The notes: a model not told the origin generated them from the letters alone. Shown: positions 11,101 through 20,385, numbered from the stretch's first letter. The stretch is DNA of 64,000 nt from an uncultured Bacteroidota bacterium (GCA_903824665.1 CAIJXT010000001.1:1-64000); one strand, 5' to 3'. Program-made: numbers and translations.

Positions 11101-12696
11101 AATTACCTGAGGCGGTGCACCCACCTGTATCCAAACTGTGTCTGTAGTGGTACAGCCATTGGCCGTAGTTATTGTCACAGTAGCAGTGTATATACCAACC
11201 AGTGTATATGTATGTGATGGTGTGGCCCCTGAAACCGGTGCAGAACCGTCTCCAAAATCCCAGGACCATGATGTGACCGGCTGCGGATAGGGTGCCTGTA
11301 AGCCCGTGGGCACTGTTGTAATCGCGTTGCCGCTAAAAGATACTGTCAATGGCACACAGCCCTCAAAAGGTGTGCCGCGGGCTTCCAGTATCAGGTTGTA
11401 TATGGTATCTGTTTTGCTTACTGTATCACGGCAACCTGTCACCGGGTCTGTGGCGATCATGGTGATCGTTTTGACACCGTTGGACCCATAAGTGTAAGAT
11501 GCGGGGCTGCCGGTACCCGGAGCACCGTTAAACGACCAGCTGTACAACGTACCTGCAGGACCCGTGCCGGTATGTGTTACGGATACCGGGGCAGGACAGG
11601 GGATGGTTGGTGAAATTGTGAAGTTGGCACCGGGGCCAGGCGTAATAGTAATTGGGTGCGTAACTGTCTGCGTACACGGTCCATTGGTGATGGTAAGTGT
11701 TACAGTATAGGTACCAGGCGATGAATAGGCATGTGTTCCATTGACGGTTGTGGTGGTGGGGCTACCGTCTCCAAAATTCCATGTTCTGGTAATATGTGTA
11801 GAGCTGGTATTCGTGAATGTGACATTAGCAAAAACACAAGCAGTAGTTGGCCCTGTAAAAGCAGCGTTTATAACACCCACGTATACATAAGCCAGCCGGG
11901 TGACACTATCCATACAGCCGTTGCCATCTGTTGCGATCAGTTTTACATTGTAGCTGCCGGGTGTGGTATAATTATGTGAAGGCGATGTAGCCGATGAGGT
12001 GCCGGCATCGCCAAACGACCATGCATAAGTCATGGGAGCGGTGCCGGTAGTAAAATTGGTAAATGTAACGTTGCCCGGGGGATTGCATATGACAACAGGG
12101 GTGGCGTTAAAGTTTACCAGTGGGGGGTTGAGCACCTGAATGTGCATTGACTTGGTAAGCGACGCAGTACAGCCTTGTGCATTAGTAACAAATAATGTAA
12201 CGGTATAACCACCCGGTGCGGAATAGCTATGTGTGGGCGATGCGCTTGCAGATGTGCCGCCATCTCCGAAATTCCAGCTGTAGGTGAGCGGACCGGGAGT
12301 GCCGCCGCTGGTGCTGGTACTAGTAAAAGTGACTGGCGCACCGGGACATAATGTGGTATCGCTGGTAGTAAAACTGACCACCGGTGGCGGGTACACCGTT
12401 ATTGTCATAGAGTATGTGCTGGTAGACGCGCCGTTGGTTGCGGTAAGTGTTACAAGGTGGGTGCCCGGGGTGGTGAAGCTGGTAGAAGGATTGGTAAATA
12501 CAGATGAGCCTGTGGTACCAAACGTCCATAAAAATGTTGTGCCGGCCATTGGTGTGGTAGTATTGGTAAAACTAACCACGAGCGGAGCACAACCCGAAGT
12601 TGGGCTTGCCGTAAATCCGGCTGTTAGCTGTGCGGTTACAATGCCTGCTGAAAACATTGCAACGAACAGTAACAGTACTAGTTTAAATGGCCTCAT
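8125..12696 (-). CDS. Giant PKD-repeat surface protein with type B T9SS sorting domain (copy 2)
   Basis: A 1523-residue paralog of the flanking giants. The signal peptide is MRPFKLVLLLFVAMFSAGIV followed by TAQ. The order of modules is the same as in copy 1: 14 PKD-like modules, including degenerate ones at the same places (module 5 SWSFNGAP, module 9 AWSIDGF, module 14 TWTYDGN), then three Ig-like modules with C-x2-C pairs in the first and third, then the type B sorting domain (VPNAFTPNGDGQNDVF, IYNRWGEMLF). The C-terminal domain differs from that of copy 1 at only about 13 of 95 positions, so these two diverged most recently. It is flanked by its own terminator downstream and a 144-bp gap upstream and may be an independent transcription unit. 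Role as a surface adhesin is inferred from architecture. Confidence 0.95.
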   Translation of the reverse strand: MRPFKLVLLLFVAMFSAGIVTAQLTAGFTASPTSGCAPLVVSFTNTTTPMAGTTFLWTFGTTGSSVFTNPSTSFTTPGTHLVTLTATNGASTSTYSMTITVYPPPVVSFTTSDTTLCPGAPVTFTSTSTSGGTPGPLTYSWNFGDGGTSASASPTHSYSAPGGYTVTLFVTNAQGCTASLTKSMHIQVLNPPLVNFNATPVVICNPPGNVTFTNFTTGTAPMTYAWSFGDAGTSSATSPSHNYTTPGSYNVKLIATDGNGCMDSVTRLAYVYVGVINAAFTGPTTACVFANVTFTNTSSTHITRTWNFGDGSPTTTTVNGTHAYSSPGTYTVTLTITNGPCTQTVTHPITITPGPGANFTISPTIPCPAPVSVTHTGTGPAGTLYSWSFNGAPGTGSPASYTYGSNGVKTITMIATDPVTGCRDTVSKTDTIYNLILEARGTPFEGCVPLTVSFSGNAITTVPTGLQAPYPQPVTSWSWDFGDGSAPVSGATPSHTYTLVGIYTATVTITTANGCTTTDTVWIQVGAPPQVIFTGAPLHVCYGDHIPVTFTPTITVGPVDEYRWDFGDGGGMIDSPASAYVTHTFLLPGFFTVEVIPYYRGCPGAPYSITDYVTVDSPMAIIAADVLCNPRNRVVFGDSSLGDDTHLWIFGDGFTSTADNPIHDYPALTTYNVTLATYNAASGCRDTDFFSINLIPAVPNFTASDTVICKYESVTFLSSYTGSVPGTYAWSIDGFGVNNTPAFTDTFYVPGWHTIKLQITDQNGCIDSVVKNNYILVGKPTPNFTGSPVSGCKPLTVLFTDGSSAATGTSLSTYEWAFGDGAVATVGTTAISHTYTVGGTFTVTEIVTDNIGCKDTVVKPAYITVFDPVASFSASNTHPCLNIPITFTNTSTGGIVSSVWDFGDGNTSTTTSPVHTYSTYGTYSVKLTVTDGNGCTNEVTYISYINVAVPNANFTMSDSASVCPPLLVNFTNTTTGATTYDWAFGDGGFSTAPSPSNLYVLSGLYNVRLIATSVYGCKDTLSKPVNIFGYAGAFTYTPLQGCSPLAVHFVATLSNVPNITWDFSDGSTASVTYSDTITHIYSTPGAYVPKLVLSDNTGCQTSSVGIDTIKVDAVNTKFTTAPSPVCIGVEFTFTDSSTTYWSPITTWTWTYDGNTSNLQAPTHTINTPGTYPITLLVVNGWGCIGTMTKDIVVDPPPDVTASPDTIVCVGDPAVLTGYGAQTYTWTPPATLSCTACNPTNATPAVITTYTVMGTDHNGCKDSATVTVGLRTHTISNAWGDTAVCAGTPVKLYDTGGHTYLWLPPTGLSSNTISDPIATPPYTVIYTVIARLGGCIPDTNYVTLVIWPLPTVDAGPDQRLLAGSTAQLQATGTDIATYKWWPGETLNCTDCYNPVASMTVMTTYNVDVTSDRGCKSSDSVKILLYCDNSQVFVPNAFTPNGDGQNDVFYPRGIGVKVIKTFRIYNRWGEMLFEREGISLNDAANAWDGTYKGDSPHPDVYVYVIEAVCYTGEDISIKGDVTIIK

Positions 12697-12840
12697 GTGA
12701 AGTATATTTCTAATTTGTTAACAGGGATTTTCAGTAATGTGTAATAACCTTCTGTTAAAAAGACGTGAAATCTGTATGTTTCGTTGGGATAATAGTAAAA
12801 TCTATATGAAAATAAATTTTGACTATGTATTGTATGTTGG

Positions 12841-15800
12841 CTACCTGATGATTGTTACGTCGCCTTTTATCATCACGGGTTGGCCCGTTGAGCACACAGC
12901 ATCTACAACATATACATAAACATCTGGTATGGGCCTGTCGCCGAGGTAAGAACCATCCCATGAATTTGCAGCGTCATTTACCTGAATATTGGTTCGTTCG
13001 AACAGTAATTCTCCCCACCGGTTATAAATACGGAACGACTTGATTAAAGACAGCCCGGCACCCCTGGGATAGAAGACATCATTTTCTCCATCTCCATTGG
13101 GCGTAAATGCATTGGGCAGAAATGCCTGCCGGCTATTACAAAACAGAAATAAGGTTACCGAATCAGATGCTTTACATCCATAAGGCGATGTTACCGTCAC
13201 AACAAATGTGGTGGTAACAGATATATCGGCCTTGGGATTGAAACAGTCGTCGCAACTCAGACCTGCTGCGGGAGACCATGCAAAAGCTGCAATGTCCCGA
13301 CCCGATGCTTCGAGCTGATAAATGGTACCGGCCATCACCTCCTGATCTCTGCCGGCATTGACAGTTGGTACAGGGAACACCTCTACTTTTACGTAATCGG
13401 TATCCGGTATGCATCCACCCAACTGCGCGATTACCGTATAGCTGGTTGTGGAAGCGGGAGATGCAATGGGGTCGGAAATGGTGCTGCTGCTGAGCCCATA
13501 TGCGGGAATCCAGGTGTATTTGCTGCCACCGGTATCGTAAAGCGGTACGGAGTACCCTAGGCACATTGCAGTGTCTGACCAAGCATTGCTGAATGTATGT
13601 GTACGCACACCCACTTTTACATCGGCAGTGTCTTTGCATCCATACTGATCGGTACCTATTACAGTATAGGTAGACGCAACGGACGGTGTGGCAGGTGCCG
13701 GATTGCAGATAATACACGCCAGCGCGCCGGGGGGACCCCATGCATAGGTCTGCGCACCATAGCCTGTGAGCATTGCGGGGTCGCCCACGCATACTACGGT
13801 ATCTGCACTGGTGGAAATAACCGGCAGTGGGTGCACAATAATATCATCTGTGAGTATAGCAGTGCACCCCCAGGCATTGGATACCTGCAATGTAACGGGA
13901 TAATTACCCACGGTATTGATCAGATAGGAAGGAGAGTCAATAGAGGTCGTTATTCCATTATAAGTCCATGTGCGGCTGTTGACCGGCATCCAGTAAAAAG
14001 TAGACGTGTCTACTATCTGGAAAGGAATACCAAGGCAAGCTGATGGCCATGCATAAAACTTAGCCGTGATACCGTCGACTTTTATTGTATCTAATCCGGA
14101 TGTAGAGTTCTGGCATCCGGTGTTGTCGCTAAGAATCAACTTGGGAACGTACCCACCGGGTATGGTATATACATGAGAGGCTGTGTCGACGCCAGACAGC
14201 GTACTCGTGGTGCCATCGCCGAAATCCCAAATAATATGTGGAACATTGACAATAGCGGCATGAAAACCTACCGTAAGCGGGGCGCAACCGGTAAGTGGAG
14301 AATAAGTAAGCGCACCGGCATAGCCGTAAATATTCAGACTTCTGCTGGCGGTATCTGTGCAGCCCCAGGCATCTGTGGCGATAAGCTTGATGATAAAGTA
14401 ACCCGGAGAAAAGTAAATATTTCCGGGAGAATGTAATGCAGACACATTGCCATCGCCAAAAGACCAGCTATAGGTTGTGGCTCCAGTCGTGGTATTGGGG
14501 AAATTGACCAGCAATGGTGAGCAAACAGAAAAAGAATCACTCAACCCAAAAGCAGCGTTGGGCTTGGAAACGTTTATGTAGTTGACATACGTAGCGGTAT
14601 CGGTGCAGCCATGGGCGTCAGTAACGGCCAGGCGCACGGTGTATGCACCGTTTGCGGTATAAGTATGTACCGGCGACGTTAATGCAGATGTACCGCCATC
14701 GCCAAATATCCAGAAAGAGCTAATGATACCGACAGATGTGTTATTAAAAGTGATCGGCACATTTGCACATGGGTGTACATTGGAGGCCGTGAAGACCGGA
14801 TTGGGTTTGTACACCACTACCAGCGATGGCTGAGTGAGTGTATCCATGCAGCCAATGGCGTCTGTAACGATCTCTGTGACGGTATAGGTACCGGGGTTGG
14901 TGTACGTATGCGTGGTAACCGGTGTGCCCACTGTGGCTGTACCACCATCGCCAAAGTTCCAGTAAAAGCCAGTGAGCGCTACTCCGGGCACATCGGTGCT
15001 GGCATCGGTAAAGGTCACGGTCAATGGCCAGCAACCCGGTACCGGCGCCGCTGTGAAAGCAGCCACAGGTCTTCCGATCGTTATATAGTTGACTTTGATG
15101 ACGGTATCCAGGCACTCGTGAAAGTTCTCATACACCAGCATTATGGTATATAGCCCGGCAACATTAAATGTGTCCGTGAGTGTCGACTGGTTTTTCCAGG
15201 GCTTTGTAACCCCATTTACATACCATCGGTAGCTCAAAACGCTGCCGCCGAAAACGGTCGTGGTAAAGTTGACTATGCCTCCTTCGCATAGTGTTGTATC
15301 ATCCGCAGTAAAATCTACGACGGGGCTCACCAGATCTATTACCCACAATGAAGTATCTCTGCAGCCACTGGCGACATTGTATGTTGCCAGCGAAACGGTG
15401 TACGTGCCGATTGATGGATAATCATGTACCGGGTGGTCGAGGGTGGAGGTTGTTCCATCGCCAAACATCCAGAGGTGGGAGTCTGCACCCATAGAGCTAT
15501 CGAAAAACGCTACCCGGGTAGGCGTGTCGCAGGTATAGCGAAAGTCAATGATTGATTTGGGTGAATCAACTGTAATATAGTTCGTACGGATAACCGGCAG
15601 CCCCGGGCACCCATTGTGAAAAGGGGTAACGGTGACGGTGAATATACCGGGCAGCAGGTAGGTGTGTGATGTGCCGGGAGTGGTTGTTACCAGACCATAA
15701 TCACCAAACGACCATTCGTAGGTAGAAACCGGTCCTGAAATGACTGTTGCCCAAAAATCTACATGGTCGCCAAAACAGATGTGTGTAGGTGTGGCGGTGA

Positions 15801-17379
15801 ATGTAATAACGGGTGGTGTTCCTACCGATATCGTTGTTGTATCTGTGACCACACAGCCATTATCGGTTATGGCTGACACAAATGCTGTATAAATGCCCAC
15901 GGCTGTATAAGTATGGGTAGGTGTGTCGATACCACTCACTACAGGTGACCCGTCGCCAAAATCCCAGGTAAAGCCTGAAACAGTATGCGGATAAAAGTTC
16001 ATGACTGAGTCCGGTTCGTAAGTAAGCGCCATTGACGAGAAGTCTACTTCCAGTGGCACACAACCTTCGTGCGGAGTAGGTATAGCGAGAAAAACAATGC
16101 CATATATGGTATCGGTTTTTGTGACTGTGTCCTGACAACCGGAAATGTCTGTTACAATCATCTTGATAGTTTTGACACCATTGGTACTGTAGGTGTGTGT
16201 ACCAGTGGTGCCGGTGCCGGTGGCGCCACCTTCGTAGGTCCAGGTTACAGTACTTCCCGGGGGTGCGGCCGACAGGTAGCTGACCGTGACGGGGGCAGGA
16301 CATGGATGAACTGGTGAAAAAGCAAAATCGGTAACCGGCTGCGGCAGCACAGTGATAGTTTGTGTTTCCACATCCACACATGGGCCATTGACGATCGTAA
16401 GTGTCACCGTGTATGTTCCGTCCGTAGTATAAATATGGTTTCCATTGAAGGTCGTATCAGTGGCACTGCCATCGCCATAATTCCAGGTACGTGTGGCATG
16501 TACACTGCTGGTGTTGGTGAAAGTAACACCTGAATACACGCACGCTGTTGCGGGATAAGTAAAGGCAGCATTCATAGCCCCGGCAAATACATAGGATGGC
16601 CGAATCAGGCTGTCTTTACAGCCATTGCCATCAGTGGCTACCAGTTTTACCGTATATACACCCGGCAATGTGTAGGTGTAGGGTGGCGCGGTCAGGGCTG
16701 AGGTAATTCCCGGCTCAAACGTCCACAAATAACTTAGTGGAGGTGTACCGGTAGTGCTATTGGCAAAGGTGACCGTACCAGGCACATTGCATATAGACAA
16801 TGGAGATCCGGTAAACACGACAGCCGGTGGTGTATACACCCGTAAATACCCTGATCTGGTGAGCGTGCGTACACAGCCCTGGCTGTTGGTAACAGACAGG
16901 CTTACATTGTACAGTCCGGGAGTGGCATACACATGTGAGGGATTAACAGCAGTAGAGGTAAACCCGTCGCCAAAATTCCAGAGATAAGTCATAGGGCCTG
17001 GAACACTGCTGGAACTAGTAGTGGAAAACAATACTGATGCACCCGGACATACAGCCGTATCATCGGCTATGAGATTAACTGTAGGGGCTGGGTGAACGGT
17101 GATCACCATAGTTGACACACTCGATGCTGACCCATTGTAAGCAGTAAGCGTAACAGTATAGGTGCCTACTGCGAGATAACTGGTAGACGGGTTGGTAACA
17201 GGCGTAATGATACTGTTACCCAGATTCCAGGAATAACTGGTGGCACCGGTGGATGTATTGGTAAAATGAACCACATGCGGCGAACAGCCCGCTGCGAAAT
17301 CAGCCGTAAAACCAGCCGTCGCCTGACCGGTTGCCACAGTAGAAACGAAAAACAAAAAGAATAGGTATATGTACCGCAT
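12841..17379 (-). CDS. Giant PKD-repeat surface protein with type B T9SS sorting domain (copy 3)
   Basis: A 1512-residue paralog, the most diverged of the three. The signal peptide is MRYIYLFFLFFVSTVATG-Q. It keeps the same 14 PKD-like plus three Ig-like layout; for example module 8 (LWMFGDGTTSTLDHPVHDYP) corresponds to module 8 of the others, and the Ig-like modules carry LACIICNPA and LSCDDCFNP. The C-terminal type B sorting domain (LPNAFTPNGDGENDVF, IYNRWGELLF, WDGSYLG) is intact. It is the first of the block in the direction of transcription, behind mutL, with a probable promoter of its own at 17423-17430. No PorP/SprF gene accompanies it directly; the only one in the block follows copy 1. 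Confidence 0.95.
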   Translation of the reverse strand: MRYIYLFFLFFVSTVATGQATAGFTADFAAGCSPHVVHFTNTSTGATSYSWNLGNSIITPVTNPSTSYLAVGTYTVTLTAYNGSASSVSTMVITVHPAPTVNLIADDTAVCPGASVLFSTTSSSSVPGPMTYLWNFGDGFTSTAVNPSHVYATPGLYNVSLSVTNSQGCVRTLTRSGYLRVYTPPAVVFTGSPLSICNVPGTVTFANSTTGTPPLSYLWTFEPGITSALTAPPYTYTLPGVYTVKLVATDGNGCKDSLIRPSYVFAGAMNAAFTYPATACVYSGVTFTNTSSVHATRTWNYGDGSATDTTFNGNHIYTTDGTYTVTLTIVNGPCVDVETQTITVLPQPVTDFAFSPVHPCPAPVTVSYLSAAPPGSTVTWTYEGGATGTGTTGTHTYSTNGVKTIKMIVTDISGCQDTVTKTDTIYGIVFLAIPTPHEGCVPLEVDFSSMALTYEPDSVMNFYPHTVSGFTWDFGDGSPVVSGIDTPTHTYTAVGIYTAFVSAITDNGCVVTDTTTISVGTPPVITFTATPTHICFGDHVDFWATVISGPVSTYEWSFGDYGLVTTTPGTSHTYLLPGIFTVTVTPFHNGCPGLPVIRTNYITVDSPKSIIDFRYTCDTPTRVAFFDSSMGADSHLWMFGDGTTSTLDHPVHDYPSIGTYTVSLATYNVASGCRDTSLWVIDLVSPVVDFTADDTTLCEGGIVNFTTTVFGGSVLSYRWYVNGVTKPWKNQSTLTDTFNVAGLYTIMLVYENFHECLDTVIKVNYITIGRPVAAFTAAPVPGCWPLTVTFTDASTDVPGVALTGFYWNFGDGGTATVGTPVTTHTYTNPGTYTVTEIVTDAIGCMDTLTQPSLVVVYKPNPVFTASNVHPCANVPITFNNTSVGIISSFWIFGDGGTSALTSPVHTYTANGAYTVRLAVTDAHGCTDTATYVNYINVSKPNAAFGLSDSFSVCSPLLVNFPNTTTGATTYSWSFGDGNVSALHSPGNIYFSPGYFIIKLIATDAWGCTDTASRSLNIYGYAGALTYSPLTGCAPLTVGFHAAIVNVPHIIWDFGDGTTSTLSGVDTASHVYTIPGGYVPKLILSDNTGCQNSTSGLDTIKVDGITAKFYAWPSACLGIPFQIVDTSTFYWMPVNSRTWTYNGITTSIDSPSYLINTVGNYPVTLQVSNAWGCTAILTDDIIVHPLPVISTSADTVVCVGDPAMLTGYGAQTYAWGPPGALACIICNPAPATPSVASTYTVIGTDQYGCKDTADVKVGVRTHTFSNAWSDTAMCLGYSVPLYDTGGSKYTWIPAYGLSSSTISDPIASPASTTSYTVIAQLGGCIPDTDYVKVEVFPVPTVNAGRDQEVMAGTIYQLEASGRDIAAFAWSPAAGLSCDDCFNPKADISVTTTFVVTVTSPYGCKASDSVTLFLFCNSRQAFLPNAFTPNGDGENDVFYPRGAGLSLIKSFRIYNRWGELLFERTNIQVNDAANSWDGSYLGDRPIPDVYVYVVDAVCSTGQPVMIKGDVTIIR

Positions 17380-17422
17380 AAAGTGGCGTCAGGTACATAA
17401 AGTTAATAATATTCTCAGAAAA

Positions 17423-17430
17423 CAAATATA
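17423..17430 (-). promoter_or_regulatory. Probable promoter -7 element of PKD copy 3
   Basis: On the minus strand the sequence TATATTTG matches the Bacteroidota -7 consensus TAnnTTTG exactly, about 44 bp before the start codon of copy 3. T-rich sequence with TTG trinucleotides lies upstream, but the spacing to a -33 element is not ideal. Confidence 0.5.
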
Positions 17431-17528
17431 TTTCTGACAAAAAACAACAGATAGTGTGTTTTTTTGTTTTTGTCTATTGGGGTGTTTCCCAGCGATTTGC
17501 TCCGCAAACCCGAAAAATATGGCTGCAA

Positions 17529-19382
17529 TCAGCCGAAAAGATTGTCGAGCTCGTCTTTGCGCAGCATGACGAAAGTTTTTCTGCCATCCGGTGTAAGGTC
17601 GGGTTGGGTGCATGCAAAAAGTTCGTCTATGAGTGCATCCTGTCCTTCAGGCTGATAAATAGCCTGAATATTTGAAGAAAGGCGTTTTGCCATACCTGCG
17701 AGTATCGTTTCTGTGCGCCTGGACACGGCGTCGGGCGATTCGTGTCTGAGCAACTCCACCACCTCGTCAATTACATTTTTTTCTTCTCCTGCCTGCAAGC
17801 CGGGTGGCACACCTTGTACCGCAAAGGTGTTCTTACCCAACGGACTTACATCAAAACCCATACGCACAAGATCGGGAATGGCCTCCTGCAGCAGCAAAGC
17901 GTCTGCTGCAGCCAGCTCATACGACTCCGGAAACAACACTCTTTGTGAGGGTGCGGCTTCATTATTCCACTCGCGCAGCAGTCGTTCATAACAGATACGC
18001 TCCTGTGCCCGGCGAATGTGAATCAGCATCATGCCCGACTTTACGGTTGTTGCCAGCCAGGTTCCCTGCACGATCATCTTTGCCGCCTTGCCCTTACCTT
18101 CAGACATACTGCCCGTAAGCAGGGTTTGCTGTGGAGCAGGTTCCTCCCGGCCAGGCAATGGTGGTATTGTGCCGGTATTGATTGCCGCAGGAGTATTTGC
18201 GATCTCATACAATTCCTTCCAGTGTTTCAGGCTGTCGTTGCGCTCTATCGCGTGGGCTTGCCCACTGTCGCTAAATGTATTGAACAGGTAGCCCTTTTGT
18301 GTTTCTTCCCGTTGTTTTTGGGTAAACGGCAGGCGCACGGCGTCCATTTGCTGTATTTCCGGATTCAGTGTAAAATCGAGCGAGGGTGCGATGTTGTAAC
18401 GGGCCAGCGAATGTTTGATTGCGGCGATCAGGTAAGTATACATAAGCCGGTCGTCTTCAAACTTCACTTCCTGCTTCGTAGGGTGAACGTTGACATCCAC
18501 CCTGGCGGGGTCTACCTCGAGAAATAATACGTAAAAGGGGAACGACTCTTTTTCGATAAGCCCTTCATAAGCCTGTACTACGGCATGATTGAGGTATGCA
18601 TTGCGAATGAAGCGTCCATTTATGAAAAAATACTGCATTCCACGGGTGCGGGTGCTCGCCTGGGGCTTACCTACAAATCCATAGATATTGAGCAGATCAG
18701 TCTTCTGTTCTACCGGCACCAGGTTTTTCTCGTAATTGTTGCCCAGCAACCCCATGATACGGGTTTTCAGATTGTCGGGATCCAATCTGTGCTGTTCTAC
18801 GCCATTGTTCCAAAACCTGAAACCAATCTCCGGGTGGGCCAGTGCGATACGGGTAAACTCATCAAGAATATTGCGTAGCTCGGTTGTACCGCTTTTCAGG
18901 AAGTTGCGCCGGGCAGGCACATTGTAAAAAAGATTTTTGACCATTATGGTCGTACCGGGATTGATGGCACAGGGCTCCTGCAATTTCACATCAGAACCCT
19001 CTATCAAAATGCGTGTACCTGTTTCTGTCACTGCCTGGCGGGTCTTCATTTCTACCTGAGCCACAGCCGCTATCGAAGCCAGCGCCTCGCCCCTGAAGCC
19101 CATGGTGCGTATCTTGAACAGGTCTTCGATACTGCGTATCTTGGACGTCGCATGCCGCTCAAAGCTCATACGGGCGTCGGTTGGGCTCATGCCTTTGCCG
19201 TTGTCTGTAACCTGTATCAGCTCTTTGCCGGCATCTTTTATGACCAGCTGTATATCAGTAGCGCCTGCGTCTATGGCATTCTCCATCAGCTCTTTTACTG
19301 CCGATGCCGGACGCTGCACAACTTCTCCCGCCGCTATCTGGTTTGCTATATGCTCTGACAATAACTGTATTACATCCGCCAC
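17529..19382 (-). CDS. mutL: DNA mismatch repair protein MutL
   Basis: A 617-residue MutL starting at GTG 19382, chosen because homologs begin M-A-D-x-I-Q-L-L and because a longer frame would run through the nadC promoter. The GHKL ATPase domain is complete: ELMENAIDAGA (near residue 30), DNGKGM (near 60), and MGFRGEALASI (near 95). The transducer domain has NVHPTKQEVKF near residue 298. A linker of about 100 residues follows, then the C-terminal dimerisation domain. In endonuclease-type MutL this domain has D-Q-H-A-x2-E; here the aligned stretch near residue 455 reads H-I-R-R-A-Q-E, so the nicking motif is degenerate. It couples MutS mismatch recognition to later repair steps. It is divergent from nadC. 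Confidence 0.95.
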   Translation of the reverse strand: MADVIQLLSEHIANQIAAGEVVQRPASAVKELMENAIDAGATDIQLVIKDAGKELIQVTDNGKGMSPTDARMSFERHATSKIRSIEDLFKIRTMGFRGEALASIAAVAQVEMKTRQAVTETGTRILIEGSDVKLQEPCAINPGTTIMVKNLFYNVPARRNFLKSGTTELRNILDEFTRIALAHPEIGFRFWNNGVEQHRLDPDNLKTRIMGLLGNNYEKNLVPVEQKTDLLNIYGFVGKPQASTRTRGMQYFFINGRFIRNAYLNHAVVQAYEGLIEKESFPFYVLFLEVDPARVDVNVHPTKQEVKFEDDRLMYTYLIAAIKHSLARYNIAPSLDFTLNPEIQQMDAVRLPFTQKQREETQKGYLFNTFSDSGQAHAIERNDSLKHWKELYEIANTPAAINTGTIPPLPGREEPAPQQTLLTGSMSEGKGKAAKMIVQGTWLATTVKSGMMLIHIRRAQERICYERLLREWNNEAAPSQRVLFPESYELAAADALLLQEAIPDLVRMGFDVSPLGKNTFAVQGVPPGLQAGEEKNVIDEVVELLRHESPDAVSRRTETILAGMAKRLSSNIQAIYQPEGQDALIDELFACTQPDLTPDGRKTFVMLRKDELDNLFG

Positions 19383-19514
19383 TATAAAAGGGGTTTTGGC
19401 TGCAAAGGTAAATGGTTGTACCGAGAGCGTAGCACGAATGCGGGGTAAATCGCTTTTGATGGTGCAACAACTGCGCCTTAATAATAATTTATCATTCCAT
19501 ATACCTGCATTTCC

Positions 19515-19522
19515 TAATTTTG
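19515..19522 (+). promoter_or_regulatory. Probable promoter -7 element of the nadC operon
   Basis: TAATTTTG matches TAnnTTTG exactly and ends 23 bp before the TTG start chosen for nadC. No clear -33 TTG is seen at the usual distance. It favours the shorter nadC reading frame, since a start at 19459 would precede the promoter. Confidence 0.5.
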
Positions 19523-19545
19523 CCCACCAACCAATTGCAAATACA

Positions 19546-20385
19546 TTGACCACACAGGAATTTATAAGCGCCGCACTCAACGAAGATATCGCCACCGGCG
19601 ACGTTTCTACTCTCGCCTGCATTCCTGCTGCTGCAAGGGGAAAAGCAATACTCAGAATTAAGGAAGACGGCATACTGGCTGGCGTACAGCTGGCACAGGA
19701 TATATTTCATTTTATAGAACCCGGCGCTGAATTTACACTGTACAAGAAGGACGGTGACCAGGTGGCTTTTGGTGAGGTGGCTTTTGAGGTATCGGCAAGT
19801 GTGCATACCATCCTCAAAGCAGAACGGCTGGCACTGAACTGTATGCAACGTATGAGTGGTATTGCCACGCTTACACGCCGTTATGTGGACGCTATCAAAG
19901 AATTCAGGGCAGAAATACTGGATACCCGCAAGACCACACCACTGTTCCGCATGCACGAAAAAGATGCCGTGCGTATAGGTGGTGGCTGCAATCACCGCAT
20001 GGGATTGTATGACATGGTCATGCTCAAAGACAATCATATCGATTTTTGTGGTGGCATTGAAAAAGCCATTGAGCAAACCAACAACTATCTGCGCACTACC
20101 GGTCAGGACTTGAAAATAGAGGTTGAAACCCGAAGCATAGACGATGTGCGCAGGGTGCTGGCAGTGGGCAATGTAGACCGCATCATGCTCGACAACTATA
20201 CTCCGGATCAGATTGCTGAAGCCGTGGCACTTATAGCCGGCAAGTACGAAACTGAAGCATCGGGCGGCATAACACTGGAGAATATCCGCGAGTACGCCAA
20301 AACTAATGTCGACTATATATCTGTAGGAGCCATTACACACCATGCCGTAAGCATGGATCTCAGCCTCAAAGCACAGCTCTCGTGA
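19546..20385 (+). CDS. nadC: Nicotinate-nucleotide pyrophosphorylase (carboxylating), quinolinate phosphoribosyltransferase
   Basis: Converts quinolinate and PRPP to nicotinate mononucleotide, CO2 and pyrophosphate, the third step of de novo NAD synthesis. The chosen TTG start gives 279 residues, the usual family length, beginning MTTQEFISAALNEDIATGDV; an in-frame ATG at 19459 would add 29 residues with no NadC character and lies before the apparent promoter. Family features are ALNEDIATGD at the N-terminus, the active-site DTRKTTP near residue 125, a basic stretch around RIGGGCNHR, KDNH, and the C-terminal VDRIMLDN and SGGIT phosphate-binding motifs. NadA, which makes the substrate, is encoded at 62.4-63.4 kb, not in the same operon. 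The stop overlaps the GTG of the next gene by four bases. Confidence 0.95.
   Translation: MTTQEFISAALNEDIATGDVSTLACIPAAARGKAILRIKEDGILAGVQLAQDIFHFIEPGAEFTLYKKDGDQVAFGEVAFEVSASVHTILKAERLALNCMQRMSGIATLTRRYVDAIKEFRAEILDTRKTTPLFRMHEKDAVRIGGGCNHRMGLYDMVMLKDNHIDFCGGIEKAIEQTNNYLRTTGQDLKIEVETRSIDDVRRVLAVGNVDRIMLDNYTPDQIAEAVALIAGKYETEASGGITLENIREYAKTNVDYISVGAITHHAVSMDLSLKAQLS

Noticed and set aside
3196-17379. CRISPR-like or tandem DNA repeats suggested by the periodic pattern in 3-17 kb
   Set aside because: The periodicity is protein-level PKD modules of about 250 bp with diverged DNA, not short identical repeats with spacers.
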